Positions 40,304-48,960 of a stretch of 64,000 bases of DNA are shown here, in pieces. Under the pieces are notes generated by a model. It made no database searches and was not told the origin of the DNA. It saw nothing but the letters and a program-made list of their open reading frames with translations. Both the position numbers and the translations under genes were made by a program. Numbering within the stretch: the first letter of the stretch is position 1; every line of letters begins with the position of its first letter. Source of the stretch: Candidatus Arcticimaribacter forsetii (lineage in GTDB: Bacteria > Bacteroidota > Bacteroidia > Flavobacteriales > Flavobacteriaceae); the NCBI RefSeq assembly GCF_910589745.1, contig NZ_OU342399.1, positions 1,787,501 to 1,851,500 on the forward strand, read 5' to 3'.

Positions 40304-41065
40304 ATGCGAGTAATCGATTTATCAGTAAACATCTCCGAAAAAATTAAAGAACCTTTACCAACAAAAATTCTTTATGAAAATCATGAAGAATGTGTCGAAA
40401 ACATGGGGAAGATTTTATTTAAAGATTTAAAAGGTGATGTTTTTGTGAATGGAAAAGGATTAGCTGGAGAAACAATAAATCTAACTACTCATTCAGGCAC
40501 TCATGTAGATGCGCCTTATCACTACTCACCAACTTGCGCTGGAGAACCCTCAAGAACTATTGATGAATTACCTTTAGAATGGTTTTTTAATGACGGTGTT
40601 GTTTTGGATTTTACCGATAAACCAGAGGGTTATTTGATAGAACCTGAAGATTTAATTGAAAAACTATCTGCAATTAATTATACTCTAAAACCTTTGGACA
40701 TTGTGCTCATTAGATGTGACGCAGACAAGCGTATACATGATGATGAATATGTTAAAATTCATGTAGGAGCCTCAGCAAAAGCAACACATTGGTTGATTGA
40801 TCAAGGAATTAAGGTTATGGGTACAGATGGTTGGGGATGGGATATTCCTCTGCATCTCCAAATTCAAAGATTTAAACAAACACCCCAAGAAGGAATCATT
40901 TGGGAAGCCCATTATGTTGGCATTGAAAAAGAATATTGTCAAATCGAAAAATTGGCTAATTTAGATAAATTACCTCCTTTTGGCTTCAAAGTTGCTTGCT
41001 TTCCTACAAAGATAGAAAAGGCAAGTGCCGGATGGACAAGGGCGGTTGCTATTTTAGATAAATAA
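40304..41065 (+). CDS. cyclase-family metal-dependent hydrolase
   Basis: A 253-residue protein of the cyclase family that includes bacterial kynurenine formamidase. The metal-binding motif HSGTHVDAPYHY is present (H-x-GTH-x-D-x-P-x-H), as is a C-terminal WEAHYVGIEKEYCQIEKL region. Family members hydrolyse or open cyclic amides or lactones. In this cluster it may open the oxidised ring product of the Rieske enzyme; that is inference. Confidence 0.85.
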   Translation: MRVIDLSVNISEKIKEPLPTKILYENHEECVENMGKILFKDLKGDVFVNGKGLAGETINLTTHSGTHVDAPYHYSPTCAGEPSRTIDELPLEWFFNDGVVLDFTDKPEGYLIEPEDLIEKLSAINYTLKPLDIVLIRCDADKRIHDDEYVKIHVGASAKATHWLIDQGIKVMGTDGWGWDIPLHLQIQRFKQTPQEGIIWEAHYVGIEKEYCQIEKLANLDKLPPFGFKVACFPTKIEKASAGWTRAVAILDK

Positions 41066-41074
41066 AATATTATC

Positions 41075-41989
41075 ATGAATATAAATGATGAAAAAAAAAT
41101 ACCAACTTTAGATTATTATGAGATATCAAATTTTCATTTGCATCAGGTTGAGTGGTTGCCAATAATTACTAATGCAAAACATCCTGATTTTCACATTAAT
41201 AAAATTGATGACATTGCAGACAAGAAAAACTTCAATGTACTTCCACATCGCAAAATATTCCATGATTTTTTCTTTCTTAAAAAAGGCTCTTCCATAAGAA
41301 CAAAAGGTCTGAACAGCTTCACTATAAATGCTCCTGCTATTTTTTTCTTACCGGCCTACCAAATCACCGAACACAAAATGATGAGCGAAGATGCAGAAGG
41401 ATACTACTGTCACTTTGGAGAAAATATTTTTGATTTTTTTTCGAAATTAATATTGAGCGAGCGCTACGTTTTCTTTCAATATCAATCTAACCCAATTATT
41501 AAATTACAACCAAATAATATTGAAATTATTGAAAAAATTCTAGAACGCTTGTTGTATTTGCATACAAGTAAAGAATACAATAAAACTCTTTTATCCTTTC
41601 ATTTAATGACTTTATTTGAAGAAATAAATGCCGTCTGCACTGTAAACAAAACTTTTGAAAAAAGAAAAGCAAACTTTGAAATCACAAAACGCTATAAGCA
41701 TGCTCTTGGAAAACATATTTATGAATTTCAAAACATATCAGATTATGCTAATTTACTAAATGTTACACCCAATTATCTTAATAAGTGTGTAAAAACAGCA
41801 ATCGATAAAACAGCGCAAGATCTTTTAAAGGATATGCTTGTTTTGGAAGCGAAAACACTAATAAAATATTCACAACTAAACGTTTCAGAAATAGCCATAA
41901 AATTGTGTAACCAGACCCCAAGTAATTTTGCTCGTTTTTTTAAAAAACAGACAGGACTTTCCCCAAAAGAATACGCCGAAGAATGCTAA
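41075..41989 (+). CDS. AraC-family transcriptional regulator
   Basis: A 304-residue regulator with an N-terminal cupin-like sensor (HDFFFLKKGSSIRTKG, YQITEHKMMSEDAEGYYC) and a C-terminal double helix-turn-helix (ISDYANLLNVTPNYLNKCV; VSEIAIKLCNQTPSNFARFFKKQTGLSPKEYA). It ends the thiolase-cyclase operon and probably activates the divergent catabolic operons in response to their substrate. Confidence 0.9.
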   Translation: MNINDEKKIPTLDYYEISNFHLHQVEWLPIITNAKHPDFHINKIDDIADKKNFNVLPHRKIFHDFFFLKKGSSIRTKGLNSFTINAPAIFFLPAYQITEHKMMSEDAEGYYCHFGENIFDFFSKLILSERYVFFQYQSNPIIKLQPNNIEIIEKILERLLYLHTSKEYNKTLLSFHLMTLFEEINAVCTVNKTFEKRKANFEITKRYKHALGKHIYEFQNISDYANLLNVTPNYLNKCVKTAIDKTAQDLLKDMLVLEAKTLIKYSQLNVSEIAIKLCNQTPSNFARFFKKQTGLSPKEYAEEC

Positions 41990-42049
41990 ATTACACTTGA
42001 TTTAAGCTTCGGTTTTTACTTATTTTTATCCTTCATATCTTTAACAAAG

Positions 42050-42135
42050 ATAACTTCTACTTTTTTGATTTGAGTAAAGTTTATGCTGTTAAAGCACCAA
42101 CGAATCGATTGCATAATTCATTATCAATCGCATTA
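42050..42135 (-). pseudogene. decayed fragment of a serine integrase
   Basis: 42088-42129 matches 23601-23642 inside the large serine integrase at 39 of 42 bases, in the same orientation; weaker similarity extends to about 42050. On the minus strand it translates as AIDNELCNRFVGALT against EIDNELYNRFIGAVT in the intact gene. The rest of 41990-42310 has no gene. It marks an earlier or now degraded end of an element. Confidence 0.75.
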
Positions 42136-42310
42136 CTAGAATTACTAAATTTTGATATACTATTTAGCGTAAATCTTACGTCTTTATAATTGTCGTGCCT
42201 ATAAGACTGTATTGATTTAAATTATTACCTCAACAAAATCTTACAGGATATTTTTGATTTGCGAAATAATTATTACTTTTAATATAAAATCAATAATAAA
42301 GCGTAACAAA

Positions 42311-42802
42311 ATGAAAAAAATAGCACTACTATTAGTAATTCTTGTATCAGTATCTTCTTGTTCAAATCAAGTCGTAGAAAAAGAAGTTAACAAAAAAGGA
42401 GGGGAATGGGTTAGTTCTGGAACTAAATTCATAATAGGTTCTGATGAACAGGTAGAAATTGTAAGAAACCTTTTATCTAGCTATGCAGCAATGGATGCTG
42501 ATGAAGTATTTAAGAATGTTAGAGATACGGTTCGGTTTTTTCCATACAACGCAGAGAAGCCCGTGATGATGACTATTGATGACCAAAGAGATATGTTTTC
42601 TTTATACGACTCTATTATTTCAAAACCAGTCTACTTTTTACCTTATGAACTAGAAGGCGTAAGAACACTTGTTGAAGTAACTTCAGTAGAAACAAAATAC
42701 AAAAAAGACGGTTCAGTTGAGGAAGATCTTTTTTTAGAAAAATTCATTTTTGGAAAAGATGGAAAAATACACACGGTTAGACAATGGAGAGCAGCTTGGT
42801 AA
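42311..42802 (+). CDS. small lipoprotein, possibly NTF2-like
   Basis: A 163-residue lipoprotein: signal MKKIALLLVILVSVSSC with lipidated cysteine at 17. The body (VRNLLSSYAAMDADEVFKN and EKFIFGKDGKIHTVRQW) has the layout of a nuclear-transport-factor-2/SnoaL-like fold, in which a small cone-shaped domain often binds a ligand. The assignment is tentative. ATG 42311 begins the signal; the frame is open upstream. First gene on the right side of the island. Confidence 0.65.
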   Translation: MKKIALLLVILVSVSSCSNQVVEKEVNKKGGEWVSSGTKFIIGSDEQVEIVRNLLSSYAAMDADEVFKNVRDTVRFFPYNAEKPVMMTIDDQRDMFSLYDSIISKPVYFLPYELEGVRTLVEVTSVETKYKKDGSVEEDLFLEKFIFGKDGKIHTVRQWRAAW

Positions 42803-42868
42803 AATTACCTAGAATAATATCGAAATCTTTGGAAACATAAGGTATAAATTAATAATTATTTACATTCA

Positions 42869-43213
42869 ATGAGAAAGCTCTATTTAATAGTTACAACATT
42901 AATTTCGACTCTAAGTTTTTCCCAAGAATTAGATGTTGAAAATTACTTAGATGGGACCTGGTGCGACAAAGACAAGTTTTCTTGTTTTAATTTAATATCT
43001 GATAGTGGATTACTAATTTATGAAATCCCTGATGGAGGTTTTATCTCGGGTGTAGAGATTATTAAATACGATACTTCTTCAAAAAAAATATACTGGAGGC
43101 TGGTAGGGACTAATAAAGAAACTCAATATTTTGAGATCATAAATAAAGACAAAGTCAAATATTTTGACGGACAGAAAACAAAATCATTCAATCGATACCC
43201 TCGAAAGAATTAA
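42869..43213 (+). CDS. hypothetical secreted protein
   Basis: A 114-residue protein with a signal peptide (MRKLYLIVTTLISTLSFSQ) and a mature part starting ELDVENYLDGTWCDKDKFSC, which resembles small lipocalin-like proteins that begin with a G-T-W motif and describe cost of a beta-barrel. No firm family. 66 bases after the previous lipoprotein gene. Confidence 0.6.
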   Translation: MRKLYLIVTTLISTLSFSQELDVENYLDGTWCDKDKFSCFNLISDSGLLIYEIPDGGFISGVEIIKYDTSSKKIYWRLVGTNKETQYFEIINKDKVKYFDGQKTKSFNRYPRKN

Positions 43214-43344
43214 TAGATCTATTTTAAGCTTTGGTTAATAAAGGTATACAATGGGTGAATGTTAAAATGATTTCATGTCGCATTATTGTATCTCACTCTA
43301 AAATTTGATTTTGTCATTGAAAATGATTAGCTTAAGTGAAAAAT

Positions 43345-43530
43345 ATGAATTTTTTAGAAAAATATTACCCCGTTATTTTAGCCTTTTTGAGTTTTTTATA
43401 CTCTGTGTTTTTATGGTTTACAGGAAATGAACTAGAAGGTATTTACGTTGGCTTGTGGCCCGTAACTATATTGGCTTTTGCCAGTGTAATAAGACAAAGA
43501 AGGAATGATGATAAAAACAAGAAAACATGA
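43345..43530 (+). CDS. small membrane protein
   Basis: A 61-residue protein with two membrane segments (YYPVILAFLSFLYSVFLWF and IYVGLWPVTILAFASVI) and a basic, charged C-terminus (RQRRNDDKNKK). ATG 43345 (MNFLEKYYP) is preferred over a GTG at 43336. It overlaps the next gene by 4 bases. Unknown function; similar short proteins occur in other flavobacteria as far as I recall. Confidence 0.6.
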   Translation: MNFLEKYYPVILAFLSFLYSVFLWFTGNELEGIYVGLWPVTILAFASVIRQRRNDDKNKKT

Positions 43531-43721
43531 GCAAGAATTTAATAATGTTTATCGTTGGTTCTATCATATTCATAGTATACGTATACTTTTATTTTAGAAT
43601 TGTAATCAGACAGCATAAAGTTGAACGAACAGACATAAGTGGTTATGATACAAATGATTTTGATGGAATTGGAAACCAGGGTAGAATCCCAGACAAAAAA
43701 CCAAAAAATAGAGCAAGTTGA
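43527..43721 (+). CDS. small membrane protein
   Basis: A 64-residue protein with one N-terminal membrane segment (LIMFIVGSIIFIVYVYFYFRIVI) and a hydrophilic tail (SGYDTNDFDGIGNQGRIPD). It overlaps the preceding small membrane gene by 4 bases, so the two are likely translated together and may interact. No known family. Confidence 0.55.
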   Translation: MSKNLIMFIVGSIIFIVYVYFYFRIVIRQHKVERTDISGYDTNDFDGIGNQGRIPDKKPKNRAS

Positions 43722-43830
43722 AATTTGATATGCACGAATTAAAAGTGAATAATTTGAACTAACTAGAACAACTAATTTAAAATTTCGTTCTCCTTAAATT
43801 AACTAAGAATCTCATCTAAATAAAATAATG

Positions 43831-43861
43831 TATTTTTGAGTTACCAAATTGGTTAACCAAT
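43831..43861 (+). promoter_or_regulatory. promoter and perfect palindromic operator of the alginate lyase gene
   Basis: TATTTTTG (43831-43838) fits the -7 consensus. Ten bases on, ATTGGTTAACCAAT (43848-43861) is a perfect 14-base palindrome that would overlap the transcription start, a classical repressor position. The lyase ATG is at 43885. No regulator gene is adjacent. Confidence 0.55.
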
Positions 43862-43884
43862 AATTATATTATAAAATTTAGAAA

Positions 43885-44964
43885 ATGAATTCCCTTTTTA
43901 GAAAAGTCTCACTATTTATAATTACAATACCAATCCTTACGTTTAGCTGTTCGGATATCTCAAAAAAAACAACTAAAACTACCAAGGCCAATGCCTCTTT
44001 AGCAAGTGATATAATTCCTTTTTTCGATCATTGGAATTTAATTCTTGGTGACGGATCCAATGTGGGGATAGCCAATAACTTTGAAAATAAAGATTTCCTT
44101 TACACAGCTAATGATGGAAAAACAGACTGGGTGGTTTTTAAGGCACCAAATGGCGGAGACACCCATGGAACTTCTAATAATACAAGGACCGAACTAGCAC
44201 AATTAAAAAAATGGTCTGCCCTAACAGATGCTAAGTTAACAGCCACACTTAAAGTTATGAATGTTTCAGCAACTGGAGATGCACGCGTTGCTGCTTCACA
44301 TTCTGTTGTTGTAGGACAAATTCATAGTGCAGATGGACACGAAAATGAACCCCTAAAAATATTCTACAAAAAATTCCCGGGTCATGAAAAAGGATCTGTG
44401 TTTTGGCATTACGAAATTAATACCGCTGGAGAAGATAACGCCGGAAGATGGGATTATTCTACATCGGTCTGGGGACATGATTTCTCTGTGGTAGGTTCTC
44501 AAGAAGACACCTTTCCTGACGAACCAGTTGATGGGATTGAATTAGGAGAAGAATTTAGTTATGACATTGAAGTCAAAGAAGGTGTAATGACCTTAAAATT
44601 CTCCAGTCCAAACCATAAGACCAAATCGTTCTCCAAAAACTTAATTCAATCAGAATATGCGACTAAAAATGATATTCCTCTTCAAACTCAAAAATTATTT
44701 GTCCCGATAGGTCAAGATGGAGTAGAACGCGAAAATGCTTACGCAGATGAAGGACTTTTCTTTAAACTGGGTTCTTATAACCAAACGAATGGTAAGTCTC
44801 CAGAAATTAACAAAAATTGGTGTTCAGGAGCAGAAACTCATGGCGGTAACATCAAAAAACAATACGAAGACGGTAATTATGCAGAAGTTTGGTTTAAAAC
44901 GGCCAATATATATGTAAGCGATGCTGCATATTCGAACAAAGGGTATTTTACAAAAAATGATTAA
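43885..44964 (+). CDS. PL7-family alginate lyase, lipoprotein
   Basis: A 359-residue surface or periplasmic lyase with a lipoprotein signal (cysteine 22 in TFSCSD). The three PL7 motifs are present: R-T-E-L (R101-L104), Q-I-H (Q145-H147) and the C-terminal FFKLGSYNQ. The enzyme cuts alginate by beta-elimination; Q-I-H is usually taken to favour guluronate-containing regions. The SDR gene follows after 12 bases, and reduction of the 4-deoxy keto product is the usual next step. Confidence 0.92.
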   Translation: MNSLFRKVSLFIITIPILTFSCSDISKKTTKTTKANASLASDIIPFFDHWNLILGDGSNVGIANNFENKDFLYTANDGKTDWVVFKAPNGGDTHGTSNNTRTELAQLKKWSALTDAKLTATLKVMNVSATGDARVAASHSVVVGQIHSADGHENEPLKIFYKKFPGHEKGSVFWHYEINTAGEDNAGRWDYSTSVWGHDFSVVGSQEDTFPDEPVDGIELGEEFSYDIEVKEGVMTLKFSSPNHKTKSFSKNLIQSEYATKNDIPLQTQKLFVPIGQDGVERENAYADEGLFFKLGSYNQTNGKSPEINKNWCSGAETHGGNIKKQYEDGNYAEVWFKTANIYVSDAAYSNKGYFTKND

Positions 44965-44976
44965 CCAAATAATAAA

Positions 44977-45747
44977 ATGAAAACTGAGGAAAAAATAGCA
45001 GGTAAAAATGTTTTAATAACAGCTGGAGCACAAGGAATTGGAGCATCCATCACGAAACACTTCATCGATAGCGGTGCGCATGTTGCAATTCACTATTTTT
45101 CTAGTTCAGATACGGCTAAAGAATTGAAAGAATATGCACTTAGTAAAGGTCAAAAAGCTGAAATTATTAGTGGAGACTTAACCAAAGAAGCAGATGCTAA
45201 TCTTTTAATTAAAAAAACAGTTAAAGCATTAGGAGGAATTGACATTTTAATAAACAACACAGGATCTCTAGTCGGTAGAAGGATGTTGAATGAAATAGAA
45301 ACTGATTTTTGGAATCATGTCATGGACATCAACCTTACCTCGATGATGTTTGTTTCTAGAGCAGCTGCTCCAATTTTAGCGAAAAACGAAAATAGCAGTA
45401 TTGTTAACTTATCATCCCTTGCCGGAAGAAAAGGAGGTCATCCTGGTTCTCTTGCTTACTCTACGAGTAAAGGAGCTGTACTTACGTTTACAAGAGCTTT
45501 GTCTACAGAGTTAGGCCCAGAAGGTGTTCGTGTAAATGCCGTTGCTCCTGGTTTAATTCTTGGAACTTCTTTTCACAATACACACACAACAAAAGAATCT
45601 GCGGCTGCTACCACAGCTAGCATTCCAATTAAAAGAGCGGGGAACGCTGCTGACGTTGCTCGAGCAGTTTTATACCTTGCGTCTGAATACGATGGTTTTA
45701 TTACTGGTGCAACTCTTGATATTAATGGAGGAGTTTACAATATGTAA
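44977..45747 (+). CDS. SDR-family oxidoreductase, probable alginate-monomer reductase
   Basis: A 256-residue short-chain dehydrogenase/reductase: cofactor motif TAGAQGIGAS near the N-terminus, NNTG in NNTGSLVG, catalytic serine in SLAG and Y-x-x-x-K in AYSTSKGAV. Because it is paired with a PL7 lyase it most likely reduces 4-deoxy-L-erythro-5-hexoseulose uronate to 2-keto-3-deoxygluconate; that role is inferred from context. Confidence 0.88.
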   Translation: MKTEEKIAGKNVLITAGAQGIGASITKHFIDSGAHVAIHYFSSSDTAKELKEYALSKGQKAEIISGDLTKEADANLLIKKTVKALGGIDILINNTGSLVGRRMLNEIETDFWNHVMDINLTSMMFVSRAAAPILAKNENSSIVNLSSLAGRKGGHPGSLAYSTSKGAVLTFTRALSTELGPEGVRVNAVAPGLILGTSFHNTHTTKESAAATTASIPIKRAGNAADVARAVLYLASEYDGFITGATLDINGGVYNM

Positions 45748-45783
45748 AATATTTCTTCTCTTTAAAACTAAAATATAAGTTTC

Positions 45784-45816
45784 AAAAAGCACTCTGAACT
45801 ATTAGGGTGCTTTTTT
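45784..45816 (+). terminator. Rho-independent terminator after the lyase-SDR operon
   Basis: AAAAAGCAC (45784-45792) pairs with GTGCTTTTT (45807-45815) around a 14-base loop, with a T run of six. It can also end the convergent OmpA operon, since the A run works on the other strand. Confidence 0.75.
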
Positions 45817-45862
45817 ATTCATTACTAGCACAGAACTTTAGATAGATCTACAAACTCTTTGA

Positions 45863-48028
45863 TTAGAGTTTTATTACTTCAAAATCTGTTCTTCTTTTTT
45901 TCTGATGCTCTTCTTCAGAGACCTTTAAGCATGGATTGGTTAATACCCATGTTTTATAACCCAAAGAATTTAGTTTTTGTTGACTTTGGTAAAGTGCCTT
46001 ACGAGAATCCTTTTGGATGGCAATAACACGATAATACAACCCATAAGATTCAATAATAGGCGCATACCCTTTTGCTTCTAGAGAAACTACTAACGATTGG
46101 ACTTTAGTAACCTCTTTAAAGCTACCCACAACCAAACCGAATTCCATATTAAATTCTGAATTGCCTATATCTTCACCATAGCCTTTACCATAGATTCGCT
46201 CTGGCTTATCTATGCGCTTTTGAACGTATTTGATTATCTCTTGATTTCTTCGCTCAGAAAGCTTTAAATTATATTCTAAAGAGCCTCTACAATCAGTATA
46301 TGAGCGTAATTCTATTTCTAAATTAGGATTTGCTTGCATTACAGAAACTACTTTATCTACTCGCACTTTATAAGAATCTAAAAGACTACTACCGTCTAAA
46401 TCATAATAAATAGGTAAGAACGCATCTAAAATAGCTGGTGGCAAATCTTTTTGTTCAACTTTTGAACGGTTTAAAAAGACCCATACGTCTTCTGAAGTAC
46501 CTTTAACTGTTTTCAATTTGTAGGCAAACGAATCTTTTTTACTGCTTGGCACAGTGTTTTTATATAGGAAAGAACCGTTTTTATTCAATTTTAAATTCCC
46601 AAAAGAGGTCGGTCTAGATAATATTACTTCTTTTTTAATTAAACGTTGTAAGGGATCTTCTCGAACTAACTTTTTCTCATCATTAACTAAAACATTATTA
46701 TGAGCTACGATTAGCGTGTCTGAGGGAATGAATTCATAATGATCCGAAATTCCTTCAATCTTAGGATTGAAATTAAAGGCGTATAAATCATCTTTCCCCT
46801 TCCCTCCTTCTTTGTCAGATGAAAAAACTCCCAGACTTAATTTTTCATTTAAACTAAAAGAAAAATCATCTGATTTTGAATTAATTCCCTTGCCTAGAAG
46901 ATGGGTTTGCCATCTAGTTTCAAATTTGTTTTCAGCAAGAAAAATATCCATTGCGCCTTGAGAACCTTTCCCATTTGAAGAGTAAAACAAAAATTGATCG
47001 TTATAAGAATAAGGGAAAACTTCATCTCCTTCGGTATTAATATCAGAACCCAAATTTATTGGTTCAGAAAAAACTCCATTAGAAATAAAAACTCGATATA
47101 AGTCCATTCCTCCATATCCTCCTGGACGATTACTCGAAAAATACATAACCGTTCCTGACTTATTTATACTAGGGTGCAAACTAGAAAAATCAATACCATT
47201 TACAGATAATGGTATCGGAACTTTGTTTTTTGTAATTTCAGATAATTTCATCTGATACAGATTCAAATGAACTCTTCTATTTTTGTCCCACTTATTTGAA
47301 CTCCGAGTAAAATAGAACAAATCTGTTTTATCATTATAAAAACCTGGGCCTTCTTGAAAAAGTGAATTAATCACAGAATTGCTGTCATCGGATTTAGTTA
47401 AAGAGAATTTTGTTTTATCGAAAGTCCCTCTATAAAAATTATAAACCGGATATTCTGTTTTAATTCTCTTCAAAACTTTTCTAGTTGCTTTAGTTTTTGC
47501 TTGTTCGGATAAAAACAATACTTGAAGTGGTTCTTTTATATTTAAGAATACCATTCCAAATTCTGATCCATCGGTATTACCCAAAACGGATTTTATTGAA
47601 TAGTATTCAGATTCAAACCTTTCTTTAAATAACAAGCTGTCATTTTCATATAAACCTGGGGATGGTAGTGGAAGTTTAAGGGATTTATCTCGATATTCTT
47701 TAGCTAATCTGGGTTGATTCATCAATAAATTCGAAAAGTAGTAATAATCTTCTATAAGTGCTTCTGGAGCGTTAACGACATATTCGTATTTATCAGCTGC
47801 TTGGGTTACAAGATCCAGTTCATATAAAGCAATTCCCCAGTTTTTATAATCTCTTAAAGATTTAGATTCTTTAGAATTGCTGTAATACGAATTTACCTTT
47901 TCAAATTCTTCATTTACAAAATAATAATCGGCCCAATTTTCTGTATTAACATTGGGTATTGACTCTTGCGACCAGGCAGGAAATCTACTTAAGATAATAA
48001 TGATTAAAATGAAATTTACTTTTTTCAT
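45863..48028 (-). CDS. OmpA-family protein with nested SPOR domain
   Basis: A 721-residue secreted protein. Signal peptide, TPR-like helices (about 25-130), then a PD40-type propeller region (about 230-430), a cadherin-like strand domain (about 445-530) and a C-terminal OmpA domain (from ~535: YYDLDGSSLLDSYKVRVDKV, YTDCRGSLEYNLKLSERRN). Between GKGYGEDIGN and EEEHQKKRRTDF, the two halves of the OmpA domain, sits a ~75-residue SPOR domain (FGLVVGSFKEVTKVQSLV, YYRVIAIQKDS). Both bind peptidoglycan. Third gene of the adhesin operon, 2 bases after the SprF-like gene. Confidence 0.9.
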   Translation of the reverse strand: MKKVNFILIIIILSRFPAWSQESIPNVNTENWADYYFVNEEFEKVNSYYSNSKESKSLRDYKNWGIALYELDLVTQAADKYEYVVNAPEALIEDYYYFSNLLMNQPRLAKEYRDKSLKLPLPSPGLYENDSLLFKERFESEYYSIKSVLGNTDGSEFGMVFLNIKEPLQVLFLSEQAKTKATRKVLKRIKTEYPVYNFYRGTFDKTKFSLTKSDDSNSVINSLFQEGPGFYNDKTDLFYFTRSSNKWDKNRRVHLNLYQMKLSEITKNKVPIPLSVNGIDFSSLHPSINKSGTVMYFSSNRPGGYGGMDLYRVFISNGVFSEPINLGSDINTEGDEVFPYSYNDQFLFYSSNGKGSQGAMDIFLAENKFETRWQTHLLGKGINSKSDDFSFSLNEKLSLGVFSSDKEGGKGKDDLYAFNFNPKIEGISDHYEFIPSDTLIVAHNNVLVNDEKKLVREDPLQRLIKKEVILSRPTSFGNLKLNKNGSFLYKNTVPSSKKDSFAYKLKTVKGTSEDVWVFLNRSKVEQKDLPPAILDAFLPIYYDLDGSSLLDSYKVRVDKVVSVMQANPNLEIELRSYTDCRGSLEYNLKLSERRNQEIIKYVQKRIDKPERIYGKGYGEDIGNSEFNMEFGLVVGSFKEVTKVQSLVVSLEAKGYAPIIESYGLYYRVIAIQKDSRKALYQSQQKLNSLGYKTWVLTNPCLKVSEEEHQKKRRTDFEVIKL

Positions 48029-48030
48029 AA

Positions 48031-48960
48031 TTAAAAGAATCTTGGTGAAAGTAAATAGCCTTCTGACTTAGTGCTCAAATCAAATCGAAGCATAACTTCG
48101 TGAGTAGACATATTAATACTATTATTGAATATAGAAGAAGGAAATCCATAAGAATAACCTAATGAAAATTTTTGCCCGAGATGAATTCCAAACAGGGCAC
48201 TTGTTCCAACATTGTCTATCGTTTGCAATTGTTCATTTGTTACACCGTTTCTAGCCTGAATACCTATCCAAAATCGTTCATTAAAAATTCCCATTAATGA
48301 AACATCCAAAGAAGCAATAGATTGAGTAGACTTAATCATTAAACTTGGTTTAATCATAAAGCTGTTACTAAGAGGAAAAATCCCTCCAGCAAAAGCGTAA
48401 AAATGTTTTTTCAAACCAAAATCTTCATTATCAATTAGACGAGGTATTGACAATCCAAAATAGTATTTTGGAGTATAGTAATACGCTCCAAACCCAATAG
48501 TTGGAATTATTTTTTTATCAAGTGCCAAAACAAAAGTCGGATCGTTTGGTAGGTTAGGATTTAGCAGGTCGTTATTTAAATAATAACTAATTATTCCTGA
48601 TTTAATTCCAATTGAAAGTCGATGTTCTTTTCTATTTAATTTTAGATGATAAGCAAAATCAATATCAAATGAGGTATTGCTTGTCGGTCCTATCTTATCG
48701 TTTAAAACACTCAAACCAAAGCCTAAGTTTTTTGAAGAAAGCGGGCTATTAAATGAAAGAGTTTGCGTTAAGGGTGCGCCCTCTATTCCTGACCATTGAG
48801 AGCGGATTACTGAAGTGAAACTAGGCAATTCTCTAGCTCCAGCATAACCTGGATTTATTGCTTGGTGATTGAACATATAATGACTGAAGCCAGATTCTTG
48901 CTGAGCAAAAATGATGCCTGTACAGAAATACATAATAAATAAGAGATTTCTTGACTTCAT
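48031..48960 (-). CDS. PorP/SprF-family type IX secretion membrane protein
   Basis: A 309-residue outer-membrane beta-barrel with a signal peptide (MKSRNLLFIMYFCTGIIFAQ) and the start FSHYMFNHQAINPGYAGARELPSF that marks PorP/SprF proteins. These are needed for secretion or attachment of type B sorting-domain proteins such as SprB. The gene follows the adhesin gene with no gap and precedes the OmpA gene by 2 bases, so it is the dedicated partner of this adhesin. Confidence 0.93.
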   Translation of the reverse strand: MKSRNLLFIMYFCTGIIFAQQESGFSHYMFNHQAINPGYAGARELPSFTSVIRSQWSGIEGAPLTQTLSFNSPLSSKNLGFGLSVLNDKIGPTSNTSFDIDFAYHLKLNRKEHRLSIGIKSGIISYYLNNDLLNPNLPNDPTFVLALDKKIIPTIGFGAYYYTPKYYFGLSIPRLIDNEDFGLKKHFYAFAGGIFPLSNSFMIKPSLMIKSTQSIASLDVSLMGIFNERFWIGIQARNGVTNEQLQTIDNVGTSALFGIHLGQKFSLGYSYGFPSSIFNNSINMSTHEVMLRFDLSTKSEGYLLSPRFF

